Positions 50,584 to 60,161 are shown, counted from the stretch's first letter. The stretch is DNA of 62,614 nt from CAYFVR01 sp046541515 (GCA_046541515.1 JBKHDD010000010.1:1-62614), one strand, 5' to 3'. The notes: generated from the letters alone by a model not told the origin. Made by a program: numbers and translations.

Positions 50584-51758
50584 TTCACCTCCGTGGCCCC
50601 TTCGATCTGCCGGGCCAGGTCGTAGGTGACTGTGCCCGCCTGCACGGCGGCGGCGATGCCCTGGCGGACCGCCTCGGCGGCCTCGTCCCAGCCCATGTGC
50701 TCCAGCATCATCGCGCCGGAGAGCATCAGCGAGCCGGGATTCACCTTGTCCATGCCGGCGTATTTGGGCGCGGTGCCGTGGGTCGCCTCGAACACGGCGC
50801 AGTCGTCGCCGATGTTGGCCCCGGGCGCCATGCCCAGCCCGCCGATCTGGGCGGCCAATGCGTCGGAGAGATAGTCGCCGTTGAGGTTGGGGGTGGCGAT
50901 CACCTGGTATTCATCGGGCCGCAGCAGCATTTGCTGAAAAAGCGCGTCGGCGATGCGGTCCTTGATGACGATCTTGCCCTCGGGCCGTTGGCCGTCGTAT
51001 TTGTCGTACAGCTCCGCTTCGGAGATGGTTTGATCGCCGAATTCCGCCTTGGCCGCCTCGTAGCCCCACCCGGCGAAGGCCCCTTCCGTAAACTTCATGA
51101 TATTGCCCTTGTGCATCAGGGTGACGCTGGTCAGCCCGTGGTCCAGGGCGTAGCGGATGGCGCTGGAGACCAGCCGCTTGGTGTTGCCCGGGCTGATGGG
51201 CTTGATGCCCAGGCCCGCCTTTTCCGGCACGTTCGCGCCCATTTCATCCCGCAGAAAGGCGGCGAGCTTCTCGGCCCCTTCGCTGCCCGATTCCCACTCG
51301 ATGCCGGCGTAGAGGTCCTCGGTGTTCTCCCGAAAGACCACCATATCCACCTTTTCCGGCTTTTTCACCGGGCTGGGCACGCCGGGAATGTAGCAAACCG
51401 GCCGGACGCAGGCGTAGAGGTCCAGCCGCTGGCGAATCGCCACGTTGAGGCTCCGGATGCCCTTGCCCACCGGCGTGGTCATGGGACCCTTGATGGCCAC
51501 CACGTGCTCCCGAATGGTGTCCAGGGTCTTGTCCGGAAGCCATTCGCCGGTGCGTTCAAACCCCTTTTCGCCGGCGTCCACCTCCAGCCAGTCGATGGAC
51601 TTCTTTCCGCCGAACGCCTTCTTCACGGCGGCGTCGATGACCCGCCGGGTGGCCCGCCAGATGTCCGGTCCGATGCCGTCGCCTTCGATAAACGGAACGA
51701 TCGGGTTGTCGGGCACGTTCAGCTTTCCGTCGCCGGTTTTGGTAATCTTTTCGCCCAT
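50538..51758 (-). CDS. icd: Isocitrate dehydrogenase (NADP)
   Basis: A 406-aa enzyme: IVPFIEGDGIGPDIWRA, IRSLNVAIRQRLDLYACVRP (the substrate serine/arginine strand), KGNIMKFTEGAF, NGDYLSDALAAQIGGLG and FEATHGTAPKYAG. Standard prokaryotic NADP type. It serves the oxidative TCA cycle or glutamate synthesis. Its end overlaps comF. Confidence 0.95.
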   Translation of the reverse strand: MGEKITKTGDGKLNVPDNPIVPFIEGDGIGPDIWRATRRVIDAAVKKAFGGKKSIDWLEVDAGEKGFERTGEWLPDKTLDTIREHVVAIKGPMTTPVGKGIRSLNVAIRQRLDLYACVRPVCYIPGVPSPVKKPEKVDMVVFRENTEDLYAGIEWESGSEGAEKLAAFLRDEMGANVPEKAGLGIKPISPGNTKRLVSSAIRYALDHGLTSVTLMHKGNIMKFTEGAFAGWGYEAAKAEFGDQTISEAELYDKYDGQRPEGKIVIKDRIADALFQQMLLRPDEYQVIATPNLNGDYLSDALAAQIGGLGMAPGANIGDDCAVFEATHGTAPKYAGMDKVNPGSLMLSGAMMLEHMGWDEAAEAVRQGIAAAVQAGTVTYDLARQIEGATEVKCSEFAEAIVKQMEG

Positions 51759-51885
51759 GTTCAGGTCCTTTCTCGGTTGAAGTTGACGGACGGCCGCCGG
51801 CGGCCGATCACCGGCTCCGGAAGATGCCTTACGCCGGAAAGGCGCTTGCGCTAAAAGGACAAAATACGGCCGGGAACGGCGGGAA

Positions 51886-52620
51886 TCAAGGGGAAGGGGT
51901 TCGGCGCTGCCGGTAGGCTTCGTAGAGCGCCACGGCGCCGGCGACCGAAGCGTTGAGGGAATCCACGGGGCCGGCCTGGGGGATGGCCAGCCCGAAATCG
52001 CAACGGGACCGCACCAAGGGGCGGATGCCTTTTTCCTCGCCGCCCACCACCAAGGCCAGTGGGCCGGTCAGGTCGGCGTCGTAGAGGGAGATCGCCTCGG
52101 TCCGGGCCAGGCCGCCGATCCAGACGCCCTTCTCCTTCAGTTCGCGCAGGGCGTTGGCCAGGTTCGTCACCCGGGCCATGCGGACGTGCTCCATCGCCCC
52201 GGCGGAGGCCCGTGAGGCGGCCGGGGTCGGCGGGGCGGACCGGTCCTTGGGAACGATCACGCCGTCCACCCCCACGCAGACGCCGCTGCGCACCAGCGCG
52301 CCCAGGTTCTGGGGGTCCACCACGCCGTCCAGCGCCAGCAGAAAGGGGGCCTCCCCGGCGAGCAGATCCGGCAATTCCACCAGTGGATACGGCCCCACCT
52401 CGGCCGCGACCCCCTGGTGGCCGGGCGAACCGGCCATGGAGGCCAGCCGCTCCGGAGTCACTTCCCGGACGGAAATGTTGCGTTTCTTGGCCGCTTCCAG
52501 CGCCTCGGCCAGTCGGGGGGCGGGGCGTCCCCGGGCCATGAGAATTTCCACCACCTTTCGGCGTCCGGCCCTGAGCGTCTCGGTCACGGGATGGACGCCG
52601 TAGAGCACCTCGGTGCGCAT
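51886..52620 (-). CDS. rlmB: 23S rRNA 2'-O-methyltransferase of the RlmB/TrmH type
   Basis: A 244-aa SPOUT methyltransferase. The N-terminal substrate-binding domain (EVLYGVHPVTETLRAGRR) is followed by the three knot motifs LDGVVDPQNLGALVRS, LVVGGEEKGIRPLV and IPQAGPVDSLNASVAGAVALYEA. Gm2251-type activity is inferred from the YGVHPV start. It sits 2 nt after gmk. Confidence 0.9.
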   Translation of the reverse strand: MRTEVLYGVHPVTETLRAGRRKVVEILMARGRPAPRLAEALEAAKKRNISVREVTPERLASMAGSPGHQGVAAEVGPYPLVELPDLLAGEAPFLLALDGVVDPQNLGALVRSGVCVGVDGVIVPKDRSAPPTPAASRASAGAMEHVRMARVTNLANALRELKEKGVWIGGLARTEAISLYDADLTGPLALVVGGEEKGIRPLVRSRCDFGLAIPQAGPVDSLNASVAGAVALYEAYRQRRTPSP

Positions 52621-52622
52621 GG

Positions 52623-53222
52623 TCAGCCTTCCCGGGCCGCCTGGACCACCGCGATCAGCGCCGCCAGCGCGGTTTCCAGCTTGTCGTTGACGATGACGTG
52701 GCGGTACCGATGGGCCTGATCCATCTCCTCCCGGGCGGCCTGGAGACGGCGCTCGATCACCGCCGGATCATCCTGGCCCCGTCCCGCCAGCCGCTCCCGC
52801 AAGGCGTCGAAAGAGGGCGGCATGACAAAAATGGTCACCGCCTCGGGAAAGCGTTCCACAATCTGGGCGCAGCCTTGCACGTCGATCTCCAGCAACAGGT
52901 CTTTTCCGGCGGACAGCGTCCGTTCCAGCGAAGCGGCGGAGGTGCCGTAGTGGTTGCCGTAAACGTCGGCCCACTCGGCCCAGCGGCCCTTCTCGATGCC
53001 TTCCTTGAATTCGGCTTCGGAGATGAAATGATAATCCACGCCGTCCCGTTCCCCCGGCCGGGGCGAGCGGGTGGTGAAGGAGACCGAGTAGGCGATGTCG
53101 CCGAAATGTTCGCGCAGGCCCCGGCACAGGGTCGTCTTCCCGGCCCCGGAGGGCGCGGAAACCACGAAGAGTCGGCCCCGCCGGGCGTCGTTAAACTCTG
53201 GAAACTCGGTTGATTCGGTCAT
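52623..53222 (-). CDS. gmk: Guanylate kinase
   Basis: A 199-aa kinase. P-loop SAPSGAGKTTLCRGL, GMP-binding SFTTRSPRPGERDGVDYHF, EWADVYGNHYGT and LLEIDVQG. Converts GMP to GDP. It is part of the standard yicC-remA-gmk order. Confidence 0.95.
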   Translation of the reverse strand: MTESTEFPEFNDARRGRLFVVSAPSGAGKTTLCRGLREHFGDIAYSVSFTTRSPRPGERDGVDYHFISEAEFKEGIEKGRWAEWADVYGNHYGTSAASLERTLSAGKDLLLEIDVQGCAQIVERFPEAVTIFVMPPSFDALRERLAGRGQDDPAVIERRLQAAREEMDQAHRYRHVIVNDKLETALAALIAVVQAAREG

Positions 53223-53343
53223 CGGATTCTCCGCGCGGATGGACGCGTCCCCGGCAACCCCGGCGCGTCCCCGGTTCGCCGCGGGGCCGGCCGAGTCGGA
53301 ATCGCGATTCGACGCTCCGGCCGATTCGGGCCCCGGGAACCGG

Positions 53344-53649
53344 TCATTCCGCGTCTTCTTCCTTGCGCTCGGCGTCCCTGGCGGCGGTGTACCGCTGGGA
53401 GATGGTTTCCGCCTGGATGGCCGAGAGCACGATGTGGTTGCTGTCCATGATGATGATGGAGCGGGTCCGACGGCCGTGGGTGGCGTCCACCAGCCGTTTC
53501 TCCTCCTTGGCGTCGTCCTTCAGCCGCTTCATGGGCGCCGAATTGGGCGACACGATGGCCACCACCCGGTCGGCCACCACGGTGCTGCCGAACCCGATGT
53601 TGAGCAACGTCTGCTCGGACCTGCCCGGATGTTTGCTTTGGCGTTTCAC
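53344..53649 (-). CDS. RemA/DUF370-family regulator
   Basis: A 101-aa protein with LLNIGFGSTVVADRVVAIVSP and the later RRTRSIIIMDSNHIVLSAI, the DUF370/RemA fold. In Bacillus, RemA is a DNA-binding activator of matrix genes. Here it is a regulator of unknown target in its usual place between yicC and gmk. GTG start after GTGAGG. The C-terminal tail is longer and more acidic than usual. Confidence 0.88.
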   Translation of the reverse strand: MKRQSKHPGRSEQTLLNIGFGSTVVADRVVAIVSPNSAPMKRLKDDAKEEKRLVDATHGRRTRSIIIMDSNHIVLSAIQAETISQRYTAARDAERKEEDAE

Positions 53650-53662
53650 GTCTCTTTTTTCC

Positions 53663-54544
53663 TCACTCTACGTTCTGTACCTGTTCCCGGATTTTTTCCA
53701 GCTCGGATTTGAGTCGGACCACGATATGCGAGACGTCGGTGCTGCCGGTTTTGGAGCCCATGGTGTTGAATTCCCGGTTGAACTCCTGCAACAGGAAATT
53801 GAGTTTCCGGCCGGCCGGCTCCCCGTCCGAGAGCATGGCGCGAAATTGTTCCGCGTGGCTGCGGGCGCGGGTGATCTCTTCGGAGATATCGCTTCGGTCG
53901 GCCAGAAAGGCGGCCTCCTGGGCGATGCGGGCGGGGTCGATTTCCACCATGCCCTGGGTGAGGGCGCCGATGCGGTTGGACAGCCGGTCCCGGTAGTGCT
54001 CCAGCAATCCGTCGGACTGGGCGGCGATCCGGTCGATGTCGGCCTCGATGGCGGCGAGCCGGGCCGCAAAGTCCTCGGCCATGAAGGCCCCTTCCTTTTT
54101 CCGCATGGATTCCAGATCGTCCAGGGCGGCGGAAAGGGCCTCGGCCGTCACGGCCCAGACCGGCTCGGCGTCGGCTTCCGACTCCTTCAGCCGGATCATG
54201 CCGGGCGCCCCGGCCATCATCTCCAGGCTCACTTCTCCGGGCAGATCGAAGCGGGTCTGGAGGTCGCGAAGGGCGTCCCGATAGGCGGCGGCCTTGTCCT
54301 GGTCCACCTCGAAGGCGATGGCCGCCTCGGACCGGTCCTCGATCTGCACCCGAACTTCCACCCGACCCCGGGCGATCCGGTCGGAAATCATCGACTTCAC
54401 CCGTTCCTCCAGCGGCTGCAACAGCGTCGGCAACCGAAGGGTCAGGTCCAGGTGGCGGCTGTTGACGGTCCGGATTTCCACGAAAGCGGCGGCCGCGTCG
54501 GAACTTCGCTCGGCGGCGGCGTAGGCGGTCATGCTTTTGATCAT
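53663..54544 (-). CDS. yicC: YicC-family endoribonuclease
   Basis: A 293-aa protein with IKSMTAYAAAERS, FVEIRTVNSRHLDLTLRLP, RGRVEVRVQIE and the C-terminal KLNFLLQEFNREFNTMGSKTGSTDVSHIVVRLKSELEKIREQVQNVE region, all hallmarks. YicC proteins cleave RNA and aid small-RNA turnover. The ATG overlaps the stop of the DUF4416 gene (ATGA), and remA follows after 13 nt. Confidence 0.92.
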   Translation of the reverse strand: MIKSMTAYAAAERSSDAAAAFVEIRTVNSRHLDLTLRLPTLLQPLEERVKSMISDRIARGRVEVRVQIEDRSEAAIAFEVDQDKAAAYRDALRDLQTRFDLPGEVSLEMMAGAPGMIRLKESEADAEPVWAVTAEALSAALDDLESMRKKEGAFMAEDFAARLAAIEADIDRIAAQSDGLLEHYRDRLSNRIGALTQGMVEIDPARIAQEAAFLADRSDISEEITRARSHAEQFRAMLSDGEPAGRKLNFLLQEFNREFNTMGSKTGSTDVSHIVVRLKSELEKIREQVQNVE

Positions 54545-55134
54545 GGGCGAAGGGTCTCCGGGTTGGGGATCGGATTCGGACTCGGGTCGTCTTCCGGGTC
54601 GATGGCGTTTCCCGCCCGGAGTTGGGCCATATATCGGCCCCGGACCTGACGGAGAAAGGTCCGGAGCGGGTCGTCGGCGTAGTCGGGAAAGGTCCACGGC
54701 AGGGGCTGAAAGTCGCCACCCGTGTAAATCAGTGTCAGGTCGGCAAAAATGCCCCGTCCCAGATAAACCCGGTGGACGAAGTTCTTCCCGGTGGCCAGCA
54801 CCAGCCGCTCCCGGGTCACGAAGCCGGGGTCCAGGTTGAATCGCCGCTTCCCATTCCGGGAAAAGCGGTCCTCCAAGGCGTTGGTGGCCTCTTTGATCTC
54901 CGGCAGACCGTCGTGGGCGGCCAGTTCCCGAAAGGCGAACATCCGCCGGCGCAGGGGGCCGCCCATCTCCGGTTGGTAATAATCGGTGTAGTGGAAGGGC
55001 AGCCATGGGCTCACCAGGTCCGGCGGACCAAACGCCTCGGCCAGGGGACCGGCGATGGCCGCCACGTCGTCCGATTCCCGCAGCACCACGCCCACCACCA
55101 GCTTGGCCGGGTCGGGAAGGCGCGGAACGCTCAT
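54541..55134 (-). CDS. DUF4416 protein
   Basis: A 197-aa protein with PAKLVVGVVLRESDDVAA, FHYTDYYQPEMG, RRFNLDPGFVTRERLVLATGKNF and PLPWTFPDY, the conserved core of DUF4416. It is widespread in this phylum with unknown function, usually beside yicC as here. The stop overlaps yicC and the start overlaps the Trm112-like gene by 4 nt. Confidence 0.88.
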   Translation of the reverse strand: MSVPRLPDPAKLVVGVVLRESDDVAAIAGPLAEAFGPPDLVSPWLPFHYTDYYQPEMGGPLRRRMFAFRELAAHDGLPEIKEATNALEDRFSRNGKRRFNLDPGFVTRERLVLATGKNFVHRVYLGRGIFADLTLIYTGGDFQPLPWTFPDYADDPLRTFLRQVRGRYMAQLRAGNAIDPEDDPSPNPIPNPETLRP

Positions 55135-55310
55135 CCCGGCGGATTCAGGGGACGGGCCTCCTCGGGCAGCATCACCGGGATGTCGTCCCGGATTTCATAA
55201 ATCAGCCCGCACGGTTCGCAGATGAGCCCGTCTTCGGCCTCGGTCAGCTTCAAATCCCCCTTGCACTGGGGGCACACCAGAATTTCCAGCAGGTCGCCGG
55301 CAATGGCCAT
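55131..55310 (-). CDS. Trm112-family zinc-ribbon protein
   Basis: A 59-aa protein: LLEILVCPQCKGDLKL, LICEPCGLIYEIRDDIPVML. Two CxxC pairs bind zinc. Trm112-like proteins activate methyltransferases in eukaryotes; bacterial members (YcaR) are poorly known. The ATG at MAIAGD follows AAGGGAAA. Overlaps the DUF4416 gene by 4 nt. Confidence 0.9.
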   Translation of the reverse strand: MAIAGDLLEILVCPQCKGDLKLTEAEDGLICEPCGLIYEIRDDIPVMLPEEARPLNPPG

Positions 55311-55403
55311 TGCAAATTTTCCCTTAGATTTCAAGATGCTCGGTTTTTTAGGGCGCGACTATAACAGAACAGAGCCCGCCATGCAAAAGAAATGATCCCG
55401 GTT

Positions 55404-57281
55404 CTAGGCCCCGCCTTGGGCGTCCAGTTGGGCCAGCTTTTCCTCGTAGGCTGCGCCCTCCCGCTCCAAGATTTCGGTCAGCCCCTCCAGCTTTTCGAAG
55501 TCGGCGTCGATGCGGGTCTGGGTTTCGTGGATTTCCTGGGACAGCTTCACGATCCGCTCCCCGTCGCCGGATTCCGAGGCGGCCTGCATCTGGTGGTTGA
55601 GCCGCTCCAGGGTCTGTTCGTCCTTCTCGATTTTGGACTCCAGCCCGGCGATCTGCTTTTCCACCGGCTTGAGCACCCGGGACCGCTCCGCCACGATCTC
55701 GGAACGGCGCTTCCGCAGCTCCTTCCGGCTGAGTGCCGGGGCGGGAACTTCTTCGACGGGAGTGGAACGCCGGGTTTTGGAAGGACCTCCGCCCTCCTCG
55801 TCGCCCCAGCCGCCCCGCTCCAAAAACTGCTCGTAGCCGCCGTCGAACACGGTGGCGCCGTCCTCGTCGAACACCACCAGCCGCTCGGCCAGGGCGTGCA
55901 GAAACATCTCGTTGTGGGTGACCAAAATCACCGCGCCGTCGAAATGGTCCAGCGCCGCCAACAGGGCGTCGCAGGAGGTCATGTCCAGATGGTTGGTGGG
56001 CTCGTCCAGGAGCAGCAGGTTGAGCGGCTTGGCCAGCAGCTTGCCCATCATCACCCGGCTGCGCTCCCCGCCGGAGAGGACGCTGATTTTTTTTAACGCG
56101 GCGTCGCCTTCGAACATCATGGCCCCGGCGATGTTCCGGGAGAGCTGCTGATCCACCCCGGCGTCGGAATAGAGGATCTCCTCGGCCACGGTCCGGCTTT
56201 CCACCAGGGTTTTCAGGTGGGACTGCTCGTAAATCCCAATTTCCACGTTGGGATTGTATTTGATCTCTCCCGAGGCGGGTTTCAGCGCGCCGGAAAGCAC
56301 CTTGAGCAAGGTCGTCTTTCCCCGGCCGTTCTTCCCCACCACCCCGACCCGCTCCCCGGGGCCGACGGAAAAACTGAGATCCTTGAACAGCGGGGTCCCT
56401 CCGGGATAGGCGAAGCTGAGATTTTCCACGTTGAGCATCTGCCGGCCGGCGAAGGGGCGGTCACGGAAGGAAAAGTCGAGGTCCTTGAGCGTCTCCAGCT
56501 TCTCCTTGCGCTCCATCTTGGCCAGGGTTTTGACCCGGGACTGCACCAGATTGGCCAGCCGCGCCTTGGCCCGGAACCGAGTGATGAACTGCTCGATTTC
56601 CTTCCGCTTGCGCTCGTCGTTCTGGCGAGTCTTTTCGTAGATTTCCTCTTCCTGCGCGAGCTGGTCGTAGAACTTGCCCGTGTCGCCCTCCACCTTCCGC
56701 ATTTTTCGCCGGTGAATGCCCACCACGTGGGTCACCACCCGGTCCATGAAGCCGCGATCGTGGGTGATCAGCAACAGCTCCCGGGGCCAGGCGTTCAAAA
56801 ACCGCTCGATCCAGCGGATGGAGGTGATGTCCAGGTAGTTGGTGGGCTCGTCGAGCAGCAGCAGGTCCGGCTCGGAGACGAGCACCTTGGCCAGGCTCAG
56901 GCGGACCTGATAGCCGCCGGAAAACTCCCGGGGCGGCCGGTGCATGTCCTCGTCGGAAAAGCCAAGTCCCGCCAAGACCTTTTCCACCTTCCAGTGGTGG
57001 TCGGCCTCGGTGGCGGGCAGGCCGCGCATCCCCTCGGCCAGCACCGTGGGCTCGGAAAATTCGATATGCTGTTCTAAATGGCCCACGCGGTACTGCTTGG
57101 GAAGGACGAGCTTGCCGGAGTCGGGGGATTCCGCCCCCACCAGCATCCGAAACAGGGTGGATTTCCCGTGGCCGTTCCGGCCCACCAGGCCCACCCGCTC
57201 CCGGGAGTTGAGTCGAAAGGAGGCGTCTTCGAACAGGACCTGGCCCCCGAAACTTTTGGAAATATTTTCAACGCTGAGCAT
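55404..57281 (-). CDS. ABC-F family ATPase (ribosome-associated)
   Basis: A 625-aa protein with two ABC domains: Walker A GRNGHGKSTLFRML and GKNGRGKTTLLKVL, signatures FSGGYQVRLSLAK and LSGGERSRVMMGK, Walker B LLLLDEPTNYLD and LLLLDEPTNHLD. A linker spans about 240-290, and a long charged coiled coil fills the C terminus (about 535-620). It has no membrane part. ABC-F proteins act on ribosomes to rescue stalls or resist antibiotics. The C-terminal coil is of the Uup/YheS type. Confidence 0.92.
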   Translation of the reverse strand: MLSVENISKSFGGQVLFEDASFRLNSRERVGLVGRNGHGKSTLFRMLVGAESPDSGKLVLPKQYRVGHLEQHIEFSEPTVLAEGMRGLPATEADHHWKVEKVLAGLGFSDEDMHRPPREFSGGYQVRLSLAKVLVSEPDLLLLDEPTNYLDITSIRWIERFLNAWPRELLLITHDRGFMDRVVTHVVGIHRRKMRKVEGDTGKFYDQLAQEEEIYEKTRQNDERKRKEIEQFITRFRAKARLANLVQSRVKTLAKMERKEKLETLKDLDFSFRDRPFAGRQMLNVENLSFAYPGGTPLFKDLSFSVGPGERVGVVGKNGRGKTTLLKVLSGALKPASGEIKYNPNVEIGIYEQSHLKTLVESRTVAEEILYSDAGVDQQLSRNIAGAMMFEGDAALKKISVLSGGERSRVMMGKLLAKPLNLLLLDEPTNHLDMTSCDALLAALDHFDGAVILVTHNEMFLHALAERLVVFDEDGATVFDGGYEQFLERGGWGDEEGGGPSKTRRSTPVEEVPAPALSRKELRKRRSEIVAERSRVLKPVEKQIAGLESKIEKDEQTLERLNHQMQAASESGDGERIVKLSQEIHETQTRIDADFEKLEGLTEILEREGAAYEEKLAQLDAQGGA

Positions 57282-57807
57282 GAAAGATCACGAATCGAAA
57301 AAGGTGGAAACCAACGCGCCCGCAAATCGGGCGCAACCCTTCATAGAGCCTTCGGACGAGGTTTGTAAACCCCAAAGCGGAAGGGGGGTTTGGGGAAACG
57401 GAGCGAGGTTCCACGAAGGAGGGCGGGGAAAAAAGTCCGGCGGCGGAGCGGCAAGTGGCTTGAATTCGGACCGGAAACTGGGGTAGGGATCGGGGCGGGG
57501 AGGGTACGCCGCTTTCACGCGGCAACACCTTGGCGCGGGCTTGCCGCTCCCCCGTTTATGCCTTACGACCACTCCCCCGCGGGGCATTGGCCCCGGGCTG
57601 ATATGTTGGTCGCCCTTTCAGGGCTTGGGATGGTTTGGAGGCGAACCGGGCAATCAAGCCCTGAAAGGGCGACCGCATTTGAGCCTGGAGTTAATACCCC
57701 AGGTCGGGGGCTTGATGGCGTTTCTGATGGGAATTTTCCAAATTTCATAAGCGGTGTTTTTGCATGTTCCAATCTCCTCCGCAGTCATCCATTCCAGGAG
57801 TCCATCC
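57282..57807. other. 526-nt intergenic region with a repeat element
   Basis: No convincing gene is found. It contains the 20-bp inverted repeat at 57608-57674 and short GC-rich palindromes around 57575-57600. The GGAG site of rmlB is at its right end. Confidence 0.5.
57608..57674. repeat. Perfect 20-bp inverted repeat
   Basis: GGTCGCCCTTTCAGGGCTTG (57608-57627) is repeated exactly in inverse at 57655-57674 with a 27-nt loop. Each arm is itself a CCCT-AGGG type hairpin. This looks like a REP/MITE-type element that would form a very stable cruciform or RNA stem. Confidence 0.65.
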
Positions 57808-58863
57808 ATGAAGCGGCTTCTCGTCACTGGCGGTTCCGGATTCATCGGGACCAATTTCATCCGCCATCTGCTGACCGAATGGGAATTCCCGGGAACGGTG
57901 GTCAACCTGGACGCCCTGACCTACGCGGGCAATCCGGACAGCCTGGCCGACATCGCCGAGGCCCATCCGGACCGTTACCATTTCGTCCACGCGGACCTGC
58001 GGGACCGGGCGGCGGTGGACCGGGCGTTCGACGAATTTGAAATCGACGCGGTCTGCCACTTCGCGGCGGAATCCCACGTGGATCGGTCCATCGTCTCGCC
58101 GGACGACTTCATTCAGACCAACGTGGTGGGAACCTTTCATCTGCTGGAGGCGGTCCGGGAACGGGCGGAGCGGATCGTGCGATTTCACCACGTCGGCACC
58201 GACGAGGTCTACGGCAGCCTGGGGGAAACGGGGCTGTTCGCCGAAACCACGGCCTACGATCCCAGCAGCCCCTATTCGGCGTCCAAGGCGGCCTCGGATC
58301 ACCTGGTGCGGGCCTACCACCGCACCTACGATCTGCCGGTGAGCCTGTCCAACTGCTCCAACAACTACGGGCCGTACCAGTTCCCGGAAAAGCTAATTCC
58401 GCTGGTGATTTTAAACGCCCTGGAGGAAAAACCGCTGCCGGTCTACGGCAAAGGCGAGAACGTGCGGGACTGGCTTTACGTGACCGACCACTGCCGGGCG
58501 GTGTGGCGGGTGATGACGGGCGGTCCGGTGGGGCGGACCTACAACGTGGGCGGGCGGTGCGAGAAGAAGAACATCGACGTGGTGCGGACCATCTGCGACC
58601 TGGTGGACGAAATCGCCCCCCGACCCGGCGGCGCGTCCCGCCGGGACTTGATCACCTTCGTCCCGGATCGCCCCGGCCACGACCTGCGCTACGCCATCGA
58701 CTGCGCGCGGATCGAAACCGAGCTGGACTGGATGCCGGCGGAATCCTTCGAAACCGGATTGCGGAAAACCGTGGAATGGTACCGGGACCACATGGAATGG
58801 GTGGAGCGGGTGCGGACGGGGGCGTATCGGGAGTGGATGCGGCGGCAGTATGGGGAGGGGTGA
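57808..58863 (+). CDS. rmlB: dTDP-glucose 4,6-dehydratase
   Basis: A 351-aa extended SDR: LLVTGGSGFIGTNFIRHLL (NAD loop), CHFAAESHVDRSI, HVGTDEVYGSL (catalytic TDE) and the Y-x3-K active site YSASKAASDHLVRAYHRTY. Second step of the dTDP-rhamnose pathway for O-antigen or glycan synthesis. rmlA, C and D are not in the window. ATG after CAGGAG; an 18-codon in-frame extension was rejected. Confidence 0.94.
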   Translation: MKRLLVTGGSGFIGTNFIRHLLTEWEFPGTVVNLDALTYAGNPDSLADIAEAHPDRYHFVHADLRDRAAVDRAFDEFEIDAVCHFAAESHVDRSIVSPDDFIQTNVVGTFHLLEAVRERAERIVRFHHVGTDEVYGSLGETGLFAETTAYDPSSPYSASKAASDHLVRAYHRTYDLPVSLSNCSNNYGPYQFPEKLIPLVILNALEEKPLPVYGKGENVRDWLYVTDHCRAVWRVMTGGPVGRTYNVGGRCEKKNIDVVRTICDLVDEIAPRPGGASRRDLITFVPDRPGHDLRYAIDCARIETELDWMPAESFETGLRKTVEWYRDHMEWVERVRTGAYREWMRRQYGEG

Positions 58864-58891
58864 GGCGGCAAGAAGAAGTCGGCAAGCCGAC

Positions 58892-59278
58892 TCACCATTT
58901 CACGGCCACGTCATACAGATGGAATTCGGAATCTCTGGACAATAAAATCAGGAATTCCGTCCGAGCTTGCGCAATGAGCATTCGGTCAAAGGGGTCGTTG
59001 TGATGGCGCGGAAGTTGACCGGCGTGAAATGCATGGATGTCGGTGATGGGCAAAGGTTGGACCCGATTCGATTCCAGTTCTTCGGACAGAAATCGTTCAG
59101 GGACATCCGGAAGCGGCAATCGCCCGAGTTTGTATTTGATTGCAACTTCCCAAGAACTTGCGGCGCTCCAGTAGAGATGATTTTGGCTGTCCCCAATAAG
59201 CGCCCGTGCAGGTTCCGATAATCGAGGATCGTCGGTAATCCACCAAAGGAAAGCATGAGTATCCACAAGAAGATTCAC
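58892..59278 (-). CDS. vapC: VapC-type PIN-domain toxin
   Basis: A 128-aa PIN RNase: MNLLVDTHAFLWWITDDPRL (first Asp), SAASSWEVAIKYKLGRL (Glu), HHNDPFDRMLIAQA (Asp pair). Complete. It overlaps its antitoxin gene by 4 nt. Confidence 0.9.
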   Translation of the reverse strand: MNLLVDTHAFLWWITDDPRLSEPARALIGDSQNHLYWSAASSWEVAIKYKLGRLPLPDVPERFLSEELESNRVQPLPITDIHAFHAGQLPRHHNDPFDRMLIAQARTEFLILLSRDSEFHLYDVAVKW

Positions 59279-59508
59279 TTCTCGAATGCGTCCATAATTT
59301 CCTCCGGCAGGGGATCGAAAAACTCCGGCGGCACGGTGAATTTCCCTTTTGCGGAGCCGGGACGCCGAGGTCCGGAGATTTTCTGAAACGGCACCAGCCG
59401 CGCCACCGGCTCGCCGGAACGGGAGATGATAATTTCCTCACCCTTTTCCACGGCCTCGATTAGATTGGAAAACCGCTCCTTGGCTTCCTGGACATTGACG
59501 GGTTCCAT
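59275..59508 (-). CDS. vapB: Phd/YefM-type antitoxin
   Basis: A 77-aa antitoxin: MEPVNVQEAKERFSNLIEAVEKGEEIIISRSGEPVARLVP is the Phd DNA-binding fold. The C-terminal tail should wrap the toxin. The frame is open upstream, but MEPVNV is the family start. Coupled to vapC; the module looks intact. Confidence 0.9.
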   Translation of the reverse strand: MEPVNVQEAKERFSNLIEAVEKGEEIIISRSGEPVARLVPFQKISGPRRPGSAKGKFTVPPEFFDPLPEEIMDAFEK

Positions 59509-59615
59509 GAAATTACTCCAAGCGTGACGGGAAAGAATTGGAACCATTTTCGGGCAATCCCATGCGTTTGTCAAATCGCAATTGCCGCAACAAGGGGCAG
59601 GCAAAATAAAAGGTT

Positions 59616-60161
59616 TCACTCCCGCCAATACTCGGGCCGGTCGAGCGCGTCGGCGCAAATCACCGATCCCTTTACATTTCCAAGCACGCCCGGCCAAAGT
59701 GCCCGAACCATCCAGGCGTCGGCGTTTTTTTCGAGAATCGGGTAGGGGGCGTCCAGACCGTGGACCCCGGCGGGCTGGAATCCGTAGCACGGATAATATC
59801 CGGGATTCCCGAGAACGAAAACCAAATCGACGCCCGACTCCCACAACCGCCGCGAGCCATCCTGGATCAACCGGCCGCCGATGCCTTGGGACTGGAATTC
59901 GGGAATCACCGCCAGCGGCGCGAGAATGGCGGCGGAGGGCGCTTCGTCCGATGTGGAAATCCGGGCATGGGTGAAGAGAATATGGCCGACGGGCCGGTCG
60001 TTTTTGTGCGCGAGGAGGGAAAGCCGGGGTTCGGCGGTGGGGTCGTTGAGCAACGCCTCCACGAGGGCGACGATTTCCGGCGCCTGTTCGGGACCGAAGG
60101 CGAGCCGTTCCACTTCACGGACGGCCGGGAGATCGGTTGAAGGAGCGATTTGGATGCTCAT
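59616..60161 (-). CDS. GNAT-family N-acetyltransferase (YhbS-like)
   Basis: A 181-aa acetyltransferase. The acetyl-CoA loop is LAPLAVIPEFQSQGIGGRLIQDG, followed by VLGNPGYYPCYGFQPAG, the YhbS-type signature. Substrate unknown. It stands alone between two toxin-antitoxin regions. Confidence 0.87.
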   Translation of the reverse strand: MSIQIAPSTDLPAVREVERLAFGPEQAPEIVALVEALLNDPTAEPRLSLLAHKNDRPVGHILFTHARISTSDEAPSAAILAPLAVIPEFQSQGIGGRLIQDGSRRLWESGVDLVFVLGNPGYYPCYGFQPAGVHGLDAPYPILEKNADAWMVRALWPGVLGNVKGSVICADALDRPEYWRE

